Shown: piece after piece, positions 1 through 7,213 of the stretch | How positions within the stretch are numbered: position 1 is the stretch's first letter | How the letters are laid out: every line of letters begins with the position of its first letter | NCBI GenBank assembly: GCA_041653615.1 | Contig: JBAZEZ010000001.1 | Coordinates: forward strand, 62,001-126,000 | Source of the DNA: JAHJUB01 sp041653615 [NCBI: Candidatus Ratteibacteria bacterium] | GTDB taxonomy: Bacteria; Ratteibacteria; UBA8468; MWAK01 | DNA: 64,000 nucleotides | Direction: 5' to 3' | Translations under genes and position numbers: made by a program | Notes under the pieces: model-generated | What the model was told of the DNA's origin: nothing | The model's input: only the letters and a program-made list of their open reading frames with translations | Database searches by the model: none

Positions 1-987
1 CGAAACTTTCTTTTCCAGAATATCGCAGAACATCCGGTTTTCCTCGGAAGCCAGCTCTTCGTCGTTCATCTCATAAATTTCCAGAAGCTTCGTAAAAAAG
101 TAGTTTTCGATAAAGCGCCGCTTAACGATAGTCGGAGAGTCTTTTCGGTACAAAAGTAATTTTTCGATTTTGCGGTCCAAATTATTCCTGATAAACTCTT
201 CCTGGGAATTTTCAGCTCCCAGAAAAGTAACCAGGCTGACATTATCGCAGAAATTCGCCACATGGTTGGCTACCGCCAGAATCCCTCCGCCGAATTTTTC
301 GGCCGAAAGTCGTTTTACCGCTAACATAGGTTCCTTGGAAGACTTACCGATTGCCTGGCAATATTGATATTCGTCAATAATGGCTTCACCAACCACCAAT
401 ACTTTGAGTGAACGCGCTTTTTCCAGATATCCCAAGACTTCGGTCACCGGGTGCCGGCCGGAAAAATTGGCTAAGTATTCCGTAACCTCATTTGAAAAAA
501 CCGGTAGATAACGGTTGATAAGGTTTGAAGCGCTGAAGGTAACACCCTCCGTAAAAGCCAGCTGTCCTCCCACCGATTTAACCGCTTCTTCTTCTAATTT
601 GATTCCTCCGGTGCAATCTTTTTCCGCATCCCGGTATTCGGAACCTTTAACATAAAAATCCGGTTTTAAAAGTTTAATCGTTTCCACCGCGGTTGGCCAC
701 TTATTGACGGCAACATAGTCAACGCACTCCAGTCCGGCAATAGATTCCACACGTAAATCCTCGGTAAAAGCAGGCCGGTGTGGTCCTTTATTCACGTATC
801 GGTCCGGCGTTACCGTAACAACCAAAACGTCTCCCAATTTCTTTGCCTGCTCAAAATAACGGATATGACCAATGTGCATCAGGTCGAAAACACCGTGGCA
901 GAGAACCACCTTCTTCTTTTGAGCGCGAACAGTTACCAGCAATTCACTCAGTTCTTCAATTCCGCCGATTTTTATGTTTTTAGGCAT
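1..987 (-). CDS. Cytidylyltransferase-PfkB sugar kinase fusion, partial (runs off left edge)
   Basis: The frame is open from an ATG at 987 to the window edge, giving 329 visible residues. Residues 27-41 read VVLCHGVFDLMHIGH, the HxGH nucleotidyltransferase signature (residues 38-41), followed by a Rossmann-like cytidylyltransferase domain to about 150. From about residue 195 a PfkB/ribokinase domain begins (VLVVGEAIIDEY), with a glycine-rich segment FGGGILAVANH; its C-terminal half lies outside the window. The domain order is the reverse of HldE, which has the kinase first. By family it should phosphorylate and nucleotide-activate a sugar, most likely a heptose-type precursor of surface polysaccharide; the exact sugar is inferred. 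A copy of the operator-like motif of the neighbouring GbsR-type regulator lies 15-29 bp upstream of the start. Confidence 0.85.
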   Translation of the reverse strand, partial: MPKNIKIGGIEELSELLVTVRAQKKKVVLCHGVFDLMHIGHIRYFEQAKKLGDVLVVTVTPDRYVNKGPHRPAFTEDLRVESIAGLECVDYVAVNKWPTAVETIKLLKPDFYVKGSEYRDAEKDCTGGIKLEEEAVKSVGGQLAFTEGVTFSASNLINRYLPVFSNEVTEYLANFSGRHPVTEVLGYLEKARSLKVLVVGEAIIDEYQYCQAIGKSSKEPMLAVKRLSAEKFGGGILAVANHVANFCDNVSLVTFLGAENSQEEFIRNNLDRKIEKLLLYRKDSPTIVKRRFIENYFFTKLLEIYEMNDEELASEENRMFCDILEKKVS

Positions 988-1001
988 ATGTTTACGGTAC
1001 G

Positions 1002-1016
1002 CGTTTAATCTATTTT
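1002..1016. promoter_or_regulatory. Second copy of the GbsR-type operator motif
   Basis: The 15-mer CGTTTAATCTATTTT is identical to 15 of the 20 bases of the palindrome at 1521-1540. One half-site is intact and the other is degenerate. It lies just upstream of the cytidylyltransferase/kinase start at 987, so the regulator encoded next door probably controls this gene as well as itself. Confidence 0.6.
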
Positions 1017-1032
1017 CCCGACCTGCCGTCAG

Positions 1033-1518
1033 CTAAAAGAAATTAAGTAATTGCCTGGCCTTTTTAGAGAACTCGTTAATTTCGCCGAACCGTTGGCCGT
1101 AGGTCTTAAACCTTTTCGACTCCTCCGCCGAAATCTTTCCTTTGGGCTTAACCTCTTCGTCCAATTCCGTGATACCTTCGTCAACCAGGTCAAGACGCTT
1201 TTTAAGTCCGGCCTTTATCCGGTTTTTGGCAATGCCCCAAAGGTCACGGTTTGCCTGATAATAATTTTGCTTGGAACCCTTGCGCCAAACCGGTTTAACC
1301 GCCCCCCACTCTTCCAGTTTTCGGATATTGAGACTAGCGCTGCCCTTGCTGATATGCAGCATTGAACTTAATTCGGTAAGCGACAGCAGGCCATCCTCCA
1401 GGTAAAGAGCGGCGTACAGCTGGCAGGTTGTCCGGTTAAGGCCGATACTCTCGCCTAAACGTCCGATTTCACCGATAAAATGGTCCCTGATTTCTTCCGG
1501 GTTTTTTTGATTATTCAT
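1033..1518 (-). CDS. GbsR/MarR-type winged-helix transcriptional regulator
   Basis: 161 residues. A predicted winged helix-turn-helix spans about residues 25-85 (TCQLYAALYLEDGLLSLTEL, then HISKGSASLNIRKLEEWGAV), the arrangement of GbsR-type members of the MarR superfamily. A charged, partly coiled C-terminal region probably dimerises. It sits between surface-sugar genes on the same strand and has its own promoter, whose -10 is covered by a perfect inverted repeat; the half motif recurs before the downstream gene. I infer an autoregulated repressor of sugar or exopolysaccharide genes. The ligand is unknown. The start at 1518 is 12 nt downstream of the -10, leaving no room for a Shine-Dalgarno sequence. 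Confidence 0.8.
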   Translation of the reverse strand: MNNQKNPEEIRDHFIGEIGRLGESIGLNRTTCQLYAALYLEDGLLSLTELSSMLHISKGSASLNIRKLEEWGAVKPVWRKGSKQNYYQANRDLWGIAKNRIKAGLKKRLDLVDEGITELDEEVKPKGKISAEESKRFKTYGQRFGEINEFSKKARQLLNFF

Positions 1519-1520
1519 AT

Positions 1521-1559
1521 CGTTTAATCTATTTTAAACGAATAGAACAAGCTTGTCAA
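1521..1559 (-). promoter_or_regulatory. Promoter and palindromic operator of the GbsR-type regulator
   Basis: On the minus strand TTGACA (1559-1554) is followed by a 17-bp spacer and TAAAAT (1536-1531), a near-consensus sigma70-type promoter. The perfect inverted repeat CGTTTAA-N6-TTAAACG (1521-1540) overlaps the -10. The start codon at 1518 follows the -10 by 12 nt, so transcription would begin within about 6 nt of the ATG. Confidence 0.8.
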
Positions 1560-1570
1560 GGGAGCGGAAA

Positions 1571-3094
1571 TCAATAGATTTGGCCGGATTGGCACTGAAA
1601 TATAAAACGATTGAAGATGTTTATCTTTTTTTGAGCCAGACCGGCCTGACCGTGCGCCTGGTCAAATGCGACCGACTTTCTGGTTATAATGGCATAGCTT
1701 TTAACATTGACTTCGCCGATGCGCGGTCCGGACCAGGAATTAACCAGAACAAAAGAAAGGATTGCCAGGGCAAAAAGACTCGAACAGACCGAAATTAAAT
1801 CTCTGGTGGAGCGAAAAGATTCAAGAGACAGGCGTGACGCCTGTCCTACTGAGAGATTATTCGGCTTAAGCCTCAGAATGACATCAGAATGGGATTGCCG
1901 CACAAAGTGCATTCGCAATAACCGGATTTTTTCAAAAAGGAAATAGAGATAACCGGAGGCCAAAAGGATAAAACCGGCCGTGGCCGGAAGACGATAACGA
2001 CCGGTGATAAAAAAAGCCACAACGGAAACGACACCGGCAAACGTGTAAACCTGGAGATAGCGAAACCTCACGCTTGACGCGGTAAAAAAGCCGACCAGTC
2101 CCAGCGGAACGATAAGACCAAACGCAAGTAGAGGAAGTTTCAGGGTATTGGTAATGGAGGTCATCAGATAAATGTTCAGGTTTTGGGGCCATTCATAAGA
2201 AGAGAAGAAAAAAATGGTTTTTTTCCCCCAAAGTTTCCAGAACTCGAGCGAGACCGGCGAAAGCAGCGGCCCTTTGGGGTAAATGAAAAGGCCGATACTG
2301 TCGGCGCTGTTGCCAAACCGCCAGGCTACCGGACCGTTGGTAGAAATGGTCACAAACTTACCGGCCAAGAGCGAATTGCGCATAATAACGGGCGCAACCA
2401 GAAGGAAAAAACCGAGGAGGAAAAGAAGAGGAGAAATAAAAAATGGTTTCCCCCTCACCATTTCTCGCCCCTTCGGAGAGAAAAATGTCAGGAAAAAGGA
2501 AAAAGAAAGAAAGAGCAGAATGGTGGGCTTGACGATAGCAGCCAAACCGAAACTCAGGCCGGCCAGCAGCCAGCGAATTTTTCGCTCCGGATATTCCAGC
2601 GTCCAATAAACCAGGAACAGACAGAGAACGTTGGTAAAGAGAACAAAACTGTCACTCAAGAGCGTCGCCGAATAGTAGATAAAAGGCCGGTAGCAAGAAT
2701 AAAGAACGCAAGCGATTAAGCCGACCCAATCGTTCCAGAGCCGTTTTCCGATAAGAAAAATAAGGAACGCAGCCAACAAGTCAAGCAGAACCTGGATAAT
2801 GCCGACCGCCAGATAATTGTGCATACCGAAAATACGGTAGATTACGGCCAAAAAATAGGCATAACCGGGCGGCTGGTAAAAAGGACTGCCGTCAACGATC
2901 CAGGGATGGCTCACAACCTTCGCGCCGATTTCGTCCCAGGTACGCTGGTCCAGACCGGAGAGCAATTGGGCATTAAAGAATGGGGTCTGACGAAATTCAA
3001 AAAGGTAGGAAAGACGAAGCAGAAGTCCGAGAAAAAGAATAGCAAAAAGGATAAGATGTTTCTTCTCCGGCAGGGAAGATGATTTACAACTCAT
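1571..3094 (-). CDS. Membrane glycosyltransferase, GT39/ArnT-like (PMT_2 type)
   Basis: 507 residues with about ten hydrophobic segments. The first membrane helix is followed by a luminal loop with an acidic residue (SGLDQRTWDE) and the FYQPPGYAYFLAVIYRIFG segment typical of dolichyl/undecaprenyl-phosphate-sugar dependent transferases. By family it would move a sugar from a lipid carrier to a lipid or protein acceptor at the outer face of the inner membrane; the substrate is unknown. It overlaps the upstream methyltransferase by 4 bp. Residues about 391-423 are encoded by three consecutive intergenic-type repeats (1827-1923) that stay in frame, and the C-terminal tail after them is not hydrophobic. 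The natural C-terminus may therefore have been remodelled. An alternative is a conserved hypothetical mannosyltransferase. Confidence 0.8.
   Translation of the reverse strand: MSCKSSSLPEKKHLILFAILFLGLLLRLSYLFEFRQTPFFNAQLLSGLDQRTWDEIGAKVVSHPWIVDGSPFYQPPGYAYFLAVIYRIFGMHNYLAVGIIQVLLDLLAAFLIFLIGKRLWNDWVGLIACVLYSCYRPFIYYSATLLSDSFVLFTNVLCLFLVYWTLEYPERKIRWLLAGLSFGLAAIVKPTILLFLSFSFFLTFFSPKGREMVRGKPFFISPLLFLLGFFLLVAPVIMRNSLLAGKFVTISTNGPVAWRFGNSADSIGLFIYPKGPLLSPVSLEFWKLWGKKTIFFFSSYEWPQNLNIYLMTSITNTLKLPLLAFGLIVPLGLVGFFTASSVRFRYLQVYTFAGVVSVVAFFITGRYRLPATAGFILLASGYLYFLFEKIRLLRMHFVRQSHSDVILRLKPNNLSVGQASRLSLESFRSTRDLISVCSSLFALAILSFVLVNSWSGPRIGEVNVKSYAIITRKSVAFDQAHGQAGLAQKKINIFNRFIFQCQSGQIY
1827..1923. repeat. 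Cluster of three dispersed repeat units inside a coding sequence
   Basis: GACAGGCG-tga-CGCCTGTC (1827-1845) is the same hairpin as at 27470-27488. It is followed by a variant of the GAGATTCTTCGC...CTCAGAATGACA unit (compare 27316-27344), then GGGATTGCCGC...TTCGCAAT (compare 4728-4757). All three are translated in frame in the GT39-like gene. Confidence 0.8.
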
Positions 3095-3744
3095 CTTTTC
3101 TCTGCCACAATCAGCATCTGCTTACCAAAAAAGCGCCAGCTCAAGGGAAATTTTAGATAAAAACGGAGGAGCCGGGCAGATTGGGGCAACCAAGATTTTG
3201 TGGTATAGGGAAGAAACCGCGATACCACTTTTTTAATTTCAAAACCGGAAACAGTGAGGGCTTCGCAAAAACCTCGGTGGTTAAACGGAAGAGTGTGGTC
3301 GAAAAAATTCCAAAATTCCCAGCGCACGCAAACAATATTAGGCGATATAACCATGATTAAACCTTGAAATTTTAATATTCGCTTAACTTCTCGCAACGTT
3401 TCCAAAGCTGTTTCCCGGTCAGGCAAATGCTCAAAAAAATTGCTGCAAAACACCAAATCAATCGAATTATCCGGAATAATTGACATTGCCGTACTTGTAG
3501 AAATCAGCGTTTCAACTCCCGTATTCGCGTAATTATTAACGTCGGGGTTAACATCCACCGCATACTTTTTACCACAAATAATATTATTAATAAATTCGCA
3601 GTAACCGGCGCCCAGATCTAAAACCGCAAAATCTTCCTTTACGAATTGCTGAAGATAATGCTTTACTAAAACTTTCCACATCTTTTCTTTTTTCCCTTTA
3701 TCGGATTCCGTGAAACGCATCCGATAAGTCTCCGTCGTATCCAT
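3091..3744 (-). CDS. Class I SAM-dependent methyltransferase
   Basis: 217 residues. The SAM-binding motif I reads VLDLGAGYCEFI (about 42-53); an acidic motif follows (YAVDVNPDVNNY) and then a motif DLVFCSNFFEHLPD typical of Methyltransf_11 proteins. No membrane segment. It lies between an SDR sugar epimerase and a GT39-like transferase, overlapping both by 1-4 bp, so it is translationally coupled and probably modifies a sugar, lipid or polyketide-like intermediate of the surface-glycan pathway. The exact acceptor cannot be read from sequence. Confidence 0.8.
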   Translation of the reverse strand: MDTTETYRMRFTESDKGKKEKMWKVLVKHYLQQFVKEDFAVLDLGAGYCEFINNIICGKKYAVDVNPDVNNYANTGVETLISTSTAMSIIPDNSIDLVFCSNFFEHLPDRETALETLREVKRILKFQGLIMVISPNIVCVRWEFWNFFDHTLPFNHRGFCEALTVSGFEIKKVVSRFLPYTTKSWLPQSARLLRFYLKFPLSWRFFGKQMLIVAEKR

Positions 3745-4706
3745 TATTTACTCCGGAAAGACGCGATGATGTTTTTGAGGGCTTTGTCAAGGTTAACTTT
3801 AGGGGAATAACCAATCGCTTCCTTAATACGGGATAAGTCCGGCAACCTTCGCCGCATATCTTCAAAACCGTTCCGGTAGGCCTCCTCCGGCGGCAGGTGA
3901 ACGATACGGGAGTTGCTTCGACATAACGCCTTTACCCTTTCCGCTAATTCCTGAATCGTAATCTCTTCCCTGGTTCCGATGTTGAACACGCCTCCGAAGA
4001 TACTTTTCTTTTGGGAAAGAAGATAAAGCGCCTCAACCGCGTCGGAAACGTAGGTGAACGAACGGGTCTGCTTGCCGTCTCCGTAAACGGTAATTTTCTC
4101 CCCGGCCAACGCCTGACCGACAAACCGGGGCACAACCATTCCATACCGGCCGGTCTGCCGCGGTCCGATGGTGTTAAAAAGACGGCCGATAACCACCGGA
4201 ACTTTTTTTTCTGAAAAATAAGCCAGCGCCAAAAATTCATCCAGCGCCTTACTGCAGGCATAGCCCCAGCGCCGGATAGTTGTGGGGCCCAACACCATAT
4301 CATTTTCTTCCGAAAAAGGAACGTTTTCGTTTTTACCGTAAACTTCGCTGGTTGACGTAAGGACCACTCGCTGTCCTGACGCGACGGCTGCTTCCAACAC
4401 GTTAAGCGTGCCTTCCACGTTGATTTTCAAAGATTGCAGCGGATTTTCGATAATATTTTTTACACCGACCGCGGCCGCCAGATGACAGATAATGTCAGCT
4501 TTGGAAACAAGACTTTCCAGAACGGAACGGTCAAGAACAGAACCAACCACCAGCTGAAAAGAAGGGTGGCCCTGTATCGACTTAATATTTCCCGGGCTGC
4601 CGGTGCTCAAATCATCGAGCGCGGTCACCTGATGCCCGCGCGAAATAAGGTACTCGCACAAATGGCTTCCGATAAACCCGGCGCCGCCGGTAATTAGGTA
4701 TTTCAT
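3744..4706 (-). CDS. NAD-dependent sugar epimerase/dehydratase (extended SDR)
   Basis: About 320 residues from the ATG at 4706, which is preferred over an upstream start at 4742 because the Rossmann strand MKYLITGGAGFIGSHLCEYL begins there. The GxxGxxG motif binds NAD. The catalytic pair is not in the commonest form: the segment around residue 145 reads RRWGYACSKALDE, with Y and K in YxxxK spacing. The order resembles UDP-glucuronate decarboxylase and UDP-glucose 4-epimerase relatives, so it probably makes an activated sugar for the neighbouring glycosyltransferases. Substrate specificity is unresolved. Its stop overlaps the methyltransferase start by one base. Confidence 0.85.
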   Translation of the reverse strand: MKYLITGGAGFIGSHLCEYLISRGHQVTALDDLSTGSPGNIKSIQGHPSFQLVVGSVLDRSVLESLVSKADIICHLAAAVGVKNIIENPLQSLKINVEGTLNVLEAAVASGQRVVLTSTSEVYGKNENVPFSEENDMVLGPTTIRRWGYACSKALDEFLALAYFSEKKVPVVIGRLFNTIGPRQTGRYGMVVPRFVGQALAGEKITVYGDGKQTRSFTYVSDAVEALYLLSQKKSIFGGVFNIGTREEITIQELAERVKALCRSNSRIVHLPPEEAYRNGFEDMRRRLPDLSRIKEAIGYSPKVNLDKALKNIIASFRSK

Positions 4707-4727
4707 AGTCTCACAAATTAATCGGTT

Positions 4728-4757
4728 GGGATTGCCGCGCAAAATACGCTCGCGACG
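4728..4757. repeat. Dispersed GGGATTGCCGC...GCTCGCGAC repeat
   Basis: This unit lies in the spacer between ahcY and the SDR gene. It resembles 1893-1923 inside the GT39-like gene: both start GGGATTGCCGC and end in a TCGC-containing inverted element. Confidence 0.5.
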
Positions 4758-4767
4758 ACAAACTCTT

Positions 4768-6027
4768 TCAGGTACCCAGACGCCAGGAAGAAAGATACTC
4801 CTCCTGCTCAGCTGTCAGGGTATCGATTTCAATTCCGGAAGCAGCCAGTTTCAAACGGGCGACCTCCCGGTCAATCGCTTCGGGAACCGGATAAAGAACC
4901 GGCTTAAGATCTTTGCCTTTTACGGTCAGATATTCCGCCGAGAGGGCCTGGTTGGCAAAACTCATGTCCATCACCGCCGAAGGATGACCCTCGGCTGCCG
5001 CCAGATTAAGCAGCCTGCCCTGCGCCAGAAGATAGATGCGGCGGCCGTCATTCATCTTAAACTCTTCCAGGTTTTCCCGTATCGTGCGCCGGGTTTTACC
5101 CAGTTTTTCTAAAGCCGGAATATCAATTTCCACGTCAAAATGTCCGCTGTTACCCAAAATTGCGCCGTCCTTCATCAACCGGAAATGTTCTTCCCGAAAA
5201 ATAGTCCGATTGCCGGTAGCGGTAAGAAAAATATCTCCGATTTTCGCGGCTTCCACGGATTTCATAACCTGAAAACCGTCCATGGACGCTTCCAGGGCTC
5301 GCAACGGATCCACCTCGGTTATGATTACGATGGAACCCATGCCTCTGGCGCGGGACGCGATTCCCCGGCTGCACCATCCGTAACCGGCCACCACCACTTT
5401 TTTTCCGGCCAGCAGAATATTGGTTGCCCGCAGTAAACCATCGATGGTAGACTGCCCGGTTCCGTAACGATTATCAAAAAGATGTTTAGTCAGCGCCTCG
5501 TTAACCGCAATAATGGGAAAACGAATCTTCCCTTCTTTTTCCAGATTGCGAAAACGGATTACTCCGGTAGTAGTCTCTTCCGTTCCGCCCAGAACGGTGC
5601 GGCAGAAAATTTCGTCCTTCTGATGCGCCGCGCTGATAAGGTCGGCGCCGTCATCCATCAGTATTTCCGGTTTTGCCTCCAGGACCGAAGAAAGATGACG
5701 GTAATAATCATTCCTTTCTTCTCCGCGAAAAGCAAAAACAGCGACGCCATATTCCTTGGCCAGTGCCGCGGCGACACTATCGTTGGTGCTTAACGGATTG
5801 GAAGCGCACAAATAAACCCGGGCGCCTCCGGCCTGTAAAGTAATCGCCAGATTTGCGGTTTCAGAGGTAACATGCAGACAAGCTCCGATGCGCCGACCGG
5901 CCAGAGGTTTTGTTTTTTCAAAACGCTCGCGGATGGAAAACAGTACCGGCATCTCCCGACCGGACCATTCGATTCGACGTACGCCTTCCGACGCCAGATT
6001 GATATCTTTAACTTCAAAATCAGACAT
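4768..6027 (-). CDS. ahcY: Adenosylhomocysteinase (S-adenosyl-L-homocysteine hydrolase)
   Basis: 419 residues, the length of the short bacterial/archaeal form that lacks the roughly 40-residue insertion. It hydrolyses S-adenosylhomocysteine to adenosine and homocysteine, regenerating the methyl cycle in the cytoplasm. Visible family segments are [19 protein letters not shown] (substrate domain), [10 protein letters not shown], and the NAD-binding loop [20 protein letters not shown]. The start at 6027 is preceded by a strong GGGGAGGAGT. It is upstream of the sugar/methyltransferase genes on the same strand, separated by a short repeat. No SAH riboswitch consensus could be found in its leader (6028-6180). 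Confidence 0.96.
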   Translation of the reverse strand: MSDFEVKDINLASEGVRRIEWSGREMPVLFSIRERFEKTKPLAGRRIGACLHVTSETANLAITLQAGGARVYLCASNPLSTNDSVAAALAKEYGVAVFAFRGEERNDYYRHLSSVLEAKPEILMDDGADLISAAHQKDEIFCRTVLGGTEETTTGVIRFRNLEKEGKIRFPIIAVNEALTKHLFDNRYGTGQSTIDGLLRATNILLAGKKVVVAGYGWCSRGIASRARGMGSIVIITEVDPLRALEASMDGFQVMKSVEAAKIGDIFLTATGNRTIFREEHFRLMKDGAILGNSGHFDVEIDIPALEKLGKTRRTIRENLEEFKMNDGRRIYLLAQGRLLNLAAAEGHPSAVMDMSFANQALSAEYLTVKGKDLKPVLYPVPEAIDREVARLKLAASGIEIDTLTAEQEEYLSSWRLGT

Positions 6028-6187
6028 ACTCCTCCCCTAAGTTTACGTTCAACGATAAAATTTTATCCGAAAATCGAAAATGAAATTCGGCGCCTCGGTT
6101 AAAATGACAAAATAATGGAAAAGCGCGCCATTCCTTGTATTGATAACATTTTCTTACCGTAATTTATTTTAACACACAAAAAAAAAC

Positions 6188-6218
6188 TTGACAAATGTTT
6201 TAAGATATGTTTTACTAT
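6188..6218 (+). promoter_or_regulatory. Predicted promoter of the Lys/Ala-rich micropeptide genes
   Basis: TTGACA (6188-6193) and TACTAT (6213-6218) are separated by 19 bp on the plus strand, in an AT-rich gap between two minus-strand genes. The spacer is longer than ideal; TTACTA with an 18-bp spacer is an alternative. Confidence 0.6.
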
Positions 6219-6299
6219 GTACCGAGAAGGGAAATATGTTTGTCGGTTTCGTGGATTAAACGCAATCATTTTTTATTTTCGAAAAAGGAGGTGATATCG

Positions 6300-6353
6300 G
6301 TGGCCAAGAAAGCAAAAAAAGCAGCCAAGAAAACAGCTAAGAAGAAAAAGTAA
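6300..6353 (+). CDS. 17-residue Lys/Ala-rich, histone-H1-like micropeptide
   Basis: GTG at 6300 opens a 17-codon frame, VAKKAKKAAKKTAKKKK, made only of Val, Ala, Lys and Thr. An exact AAGGAGGTGAT Shine-Dalgarno lies 8 nt upstream. An in-frame GTG at 6291 is an alternative start but overlaps the Shine-Dalgarno. AAKK-type repeats are typical of the tails of histone H1-like and chlamydial Hc-type nucleoid proteins, so nucleic-acid binding is the natural guess. The length is far below any described family, and function is inferred from composition only. It is followed 79 bp later by a second, related peptide gene. Confidence 0.6.
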   Translation: MAKKAKKAAKKTAKKKK

Positions 6354-6432
6354 AAATATTGGAAAAAGCGTTTGATGCTAAAAACCAATTAAAAAATACA
6401 ACAAGCAAAACAATGAGGGAGGTGATTTAAAA

Positions 6433-6522
6433 ATGGCAAAAAAAGCAGCCAAGAAAAAAGTCGTCAAGAAAGCAGCCAAGAAAAAAGTCGTCAAGAAAGC
6501 GAAGAAGGGTTGTTGCAGATAG
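6433..6522 (+). CDS. 29-residue Lys/Ala/Val-rich micropeptide with Cys-Cys tail
   Basis: ATG at 6433 begins a 29-residue peptide. It contains two copies of KAAKKKVVK (residues 4-12 and 13-21) and ends KAKKGCCR. A GGGAGGTGAT Shine-Dalgarno lies 10 nt upstream. The repeat unit matches the KAAKK units of the peptide at 6300, so the two are paralogues. The last 32 bp overlap the 3-prime end of coaB antisense. By composition it should bind DNA or RNA. The Cys-Cys near the C-terminus could form a disulfide or bind metal; that part is speculation. The regular internal duplication and strong ribosome-binding site argue against a chance frame. Confidence 0.6.
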   Translation: MAKKAAKKKVVKKAAKKKVVKKAKKGCCR

Positions 6523-7135
6523 TTAAACAGTGATCAAGAAGAAAACGGGAGATATCCTCCTTGGAACGGTTTGACAAATCGATAACTTTTCCTTTCCGCG
6601 AAATAAACAAGGAGACATGTCTCCCTTTTTCTTTTCCAAAGAAATTCGGGTCGTTCACCAGGATATAATCCAACCGTTTCTCCCTCATTTTTTTCTTCCC
6701 CTCCTCAATCAGATTCCTGGTTTCCAAAGCAAAACCGATTAAAATCTGGTCCGGTCTTTTATTCTTTCCGCAAGTAGAAAGAATGTCCGGATTGGGAAAA
6801 AGAGTTAGTTTGATTCCGGTTTTGTGTTTAATCTTATTGCGACGGAAACGGGGCCGCCAGTCGCTCACCGCCGCCGTCATAAAAAGACAATCCGCTTCGG
6901 GGAAAAACTGCCGGACCTTCTCCGCCATCTGCCGGGCGCTCTCCACCGGGACAAAAACCACGCCGCCGGCCGGCGGTTCGAGCCGGGTCGGACCGCTCAC
7001 CAGAATAACTTCGTAACCGCGCCTCCTGCCCTCAGCCGCAAGAAGATAACCCAACCGTCCGGTGGCCGGATTACTTATAAATCGGACCGGGTCAAGCCAT
7101 TCCCGCGTGGGACCGGCCGTAATTAAAATTTTCAT
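6491..7135 (-). CDS. coaB: Phosphopantothenate-cysteine ligase, stand-alone CoaB
   Basis: 214 residues corresponding to the CoaB (DFP C-terminal) half of CoaBC only. It condenses 4-phosphopantothenate with cysteine in coenzyme A synthesis. The N-terminus ILITAGPTREWLDPVRFISN and PATGRLGYLLA are the nucleotide and substrate loops; FMTAAVSDWRPR and KIKHKTG follow; LIGFALET is the conserved CoaB strand. No CoaC (flavin) domain is fused or adjacent, so the decarboxylase must be encoded elsewhere. It is the last gene of the dcw-type cluster. Its 3-prime end overlaps a plus-strand micropeptide gene. Confidence 0.9.
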   Translation of the reverse strand: MKILITAGPTREWLDPVRFISNPATGRLGYLLAAEGRRRGYEVILVSGPTRLEPPAGGVVFVPVESARQMAEKVRQFFPEADCLFMTAAVSDWRPRFRRNKIKHKTGIKLTLFPNPDILSTCGKNKRPDQILIGFALETRNLIEEGKKKMREKRLDYILVNDPNFFGKEKGRHVSLFISRKGKVIDLSNRSKEDISRFLLDHCLTICNNPSSLS

Positions 7136-7213
7136 GTAAACGGATAAAATAAATTAATTGAGTTGAGATTCTTCACATGCGCGGCTCAAAACGACACCGC
7201 GAAAAGCCTTGCG

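Noticed and set aside
2183-2719. Plus-strand open frame opposite the GT39-like gene
   Set aside because: Lys/Glu-rich antisense translation of hydrophobic membrane-helix codons; a common artefact.
6028-6180. SAH riboswitch in the ahcY leader
   Set aside because: The conserved GAGG-GCG core and pseudoknot pattern could not be found.
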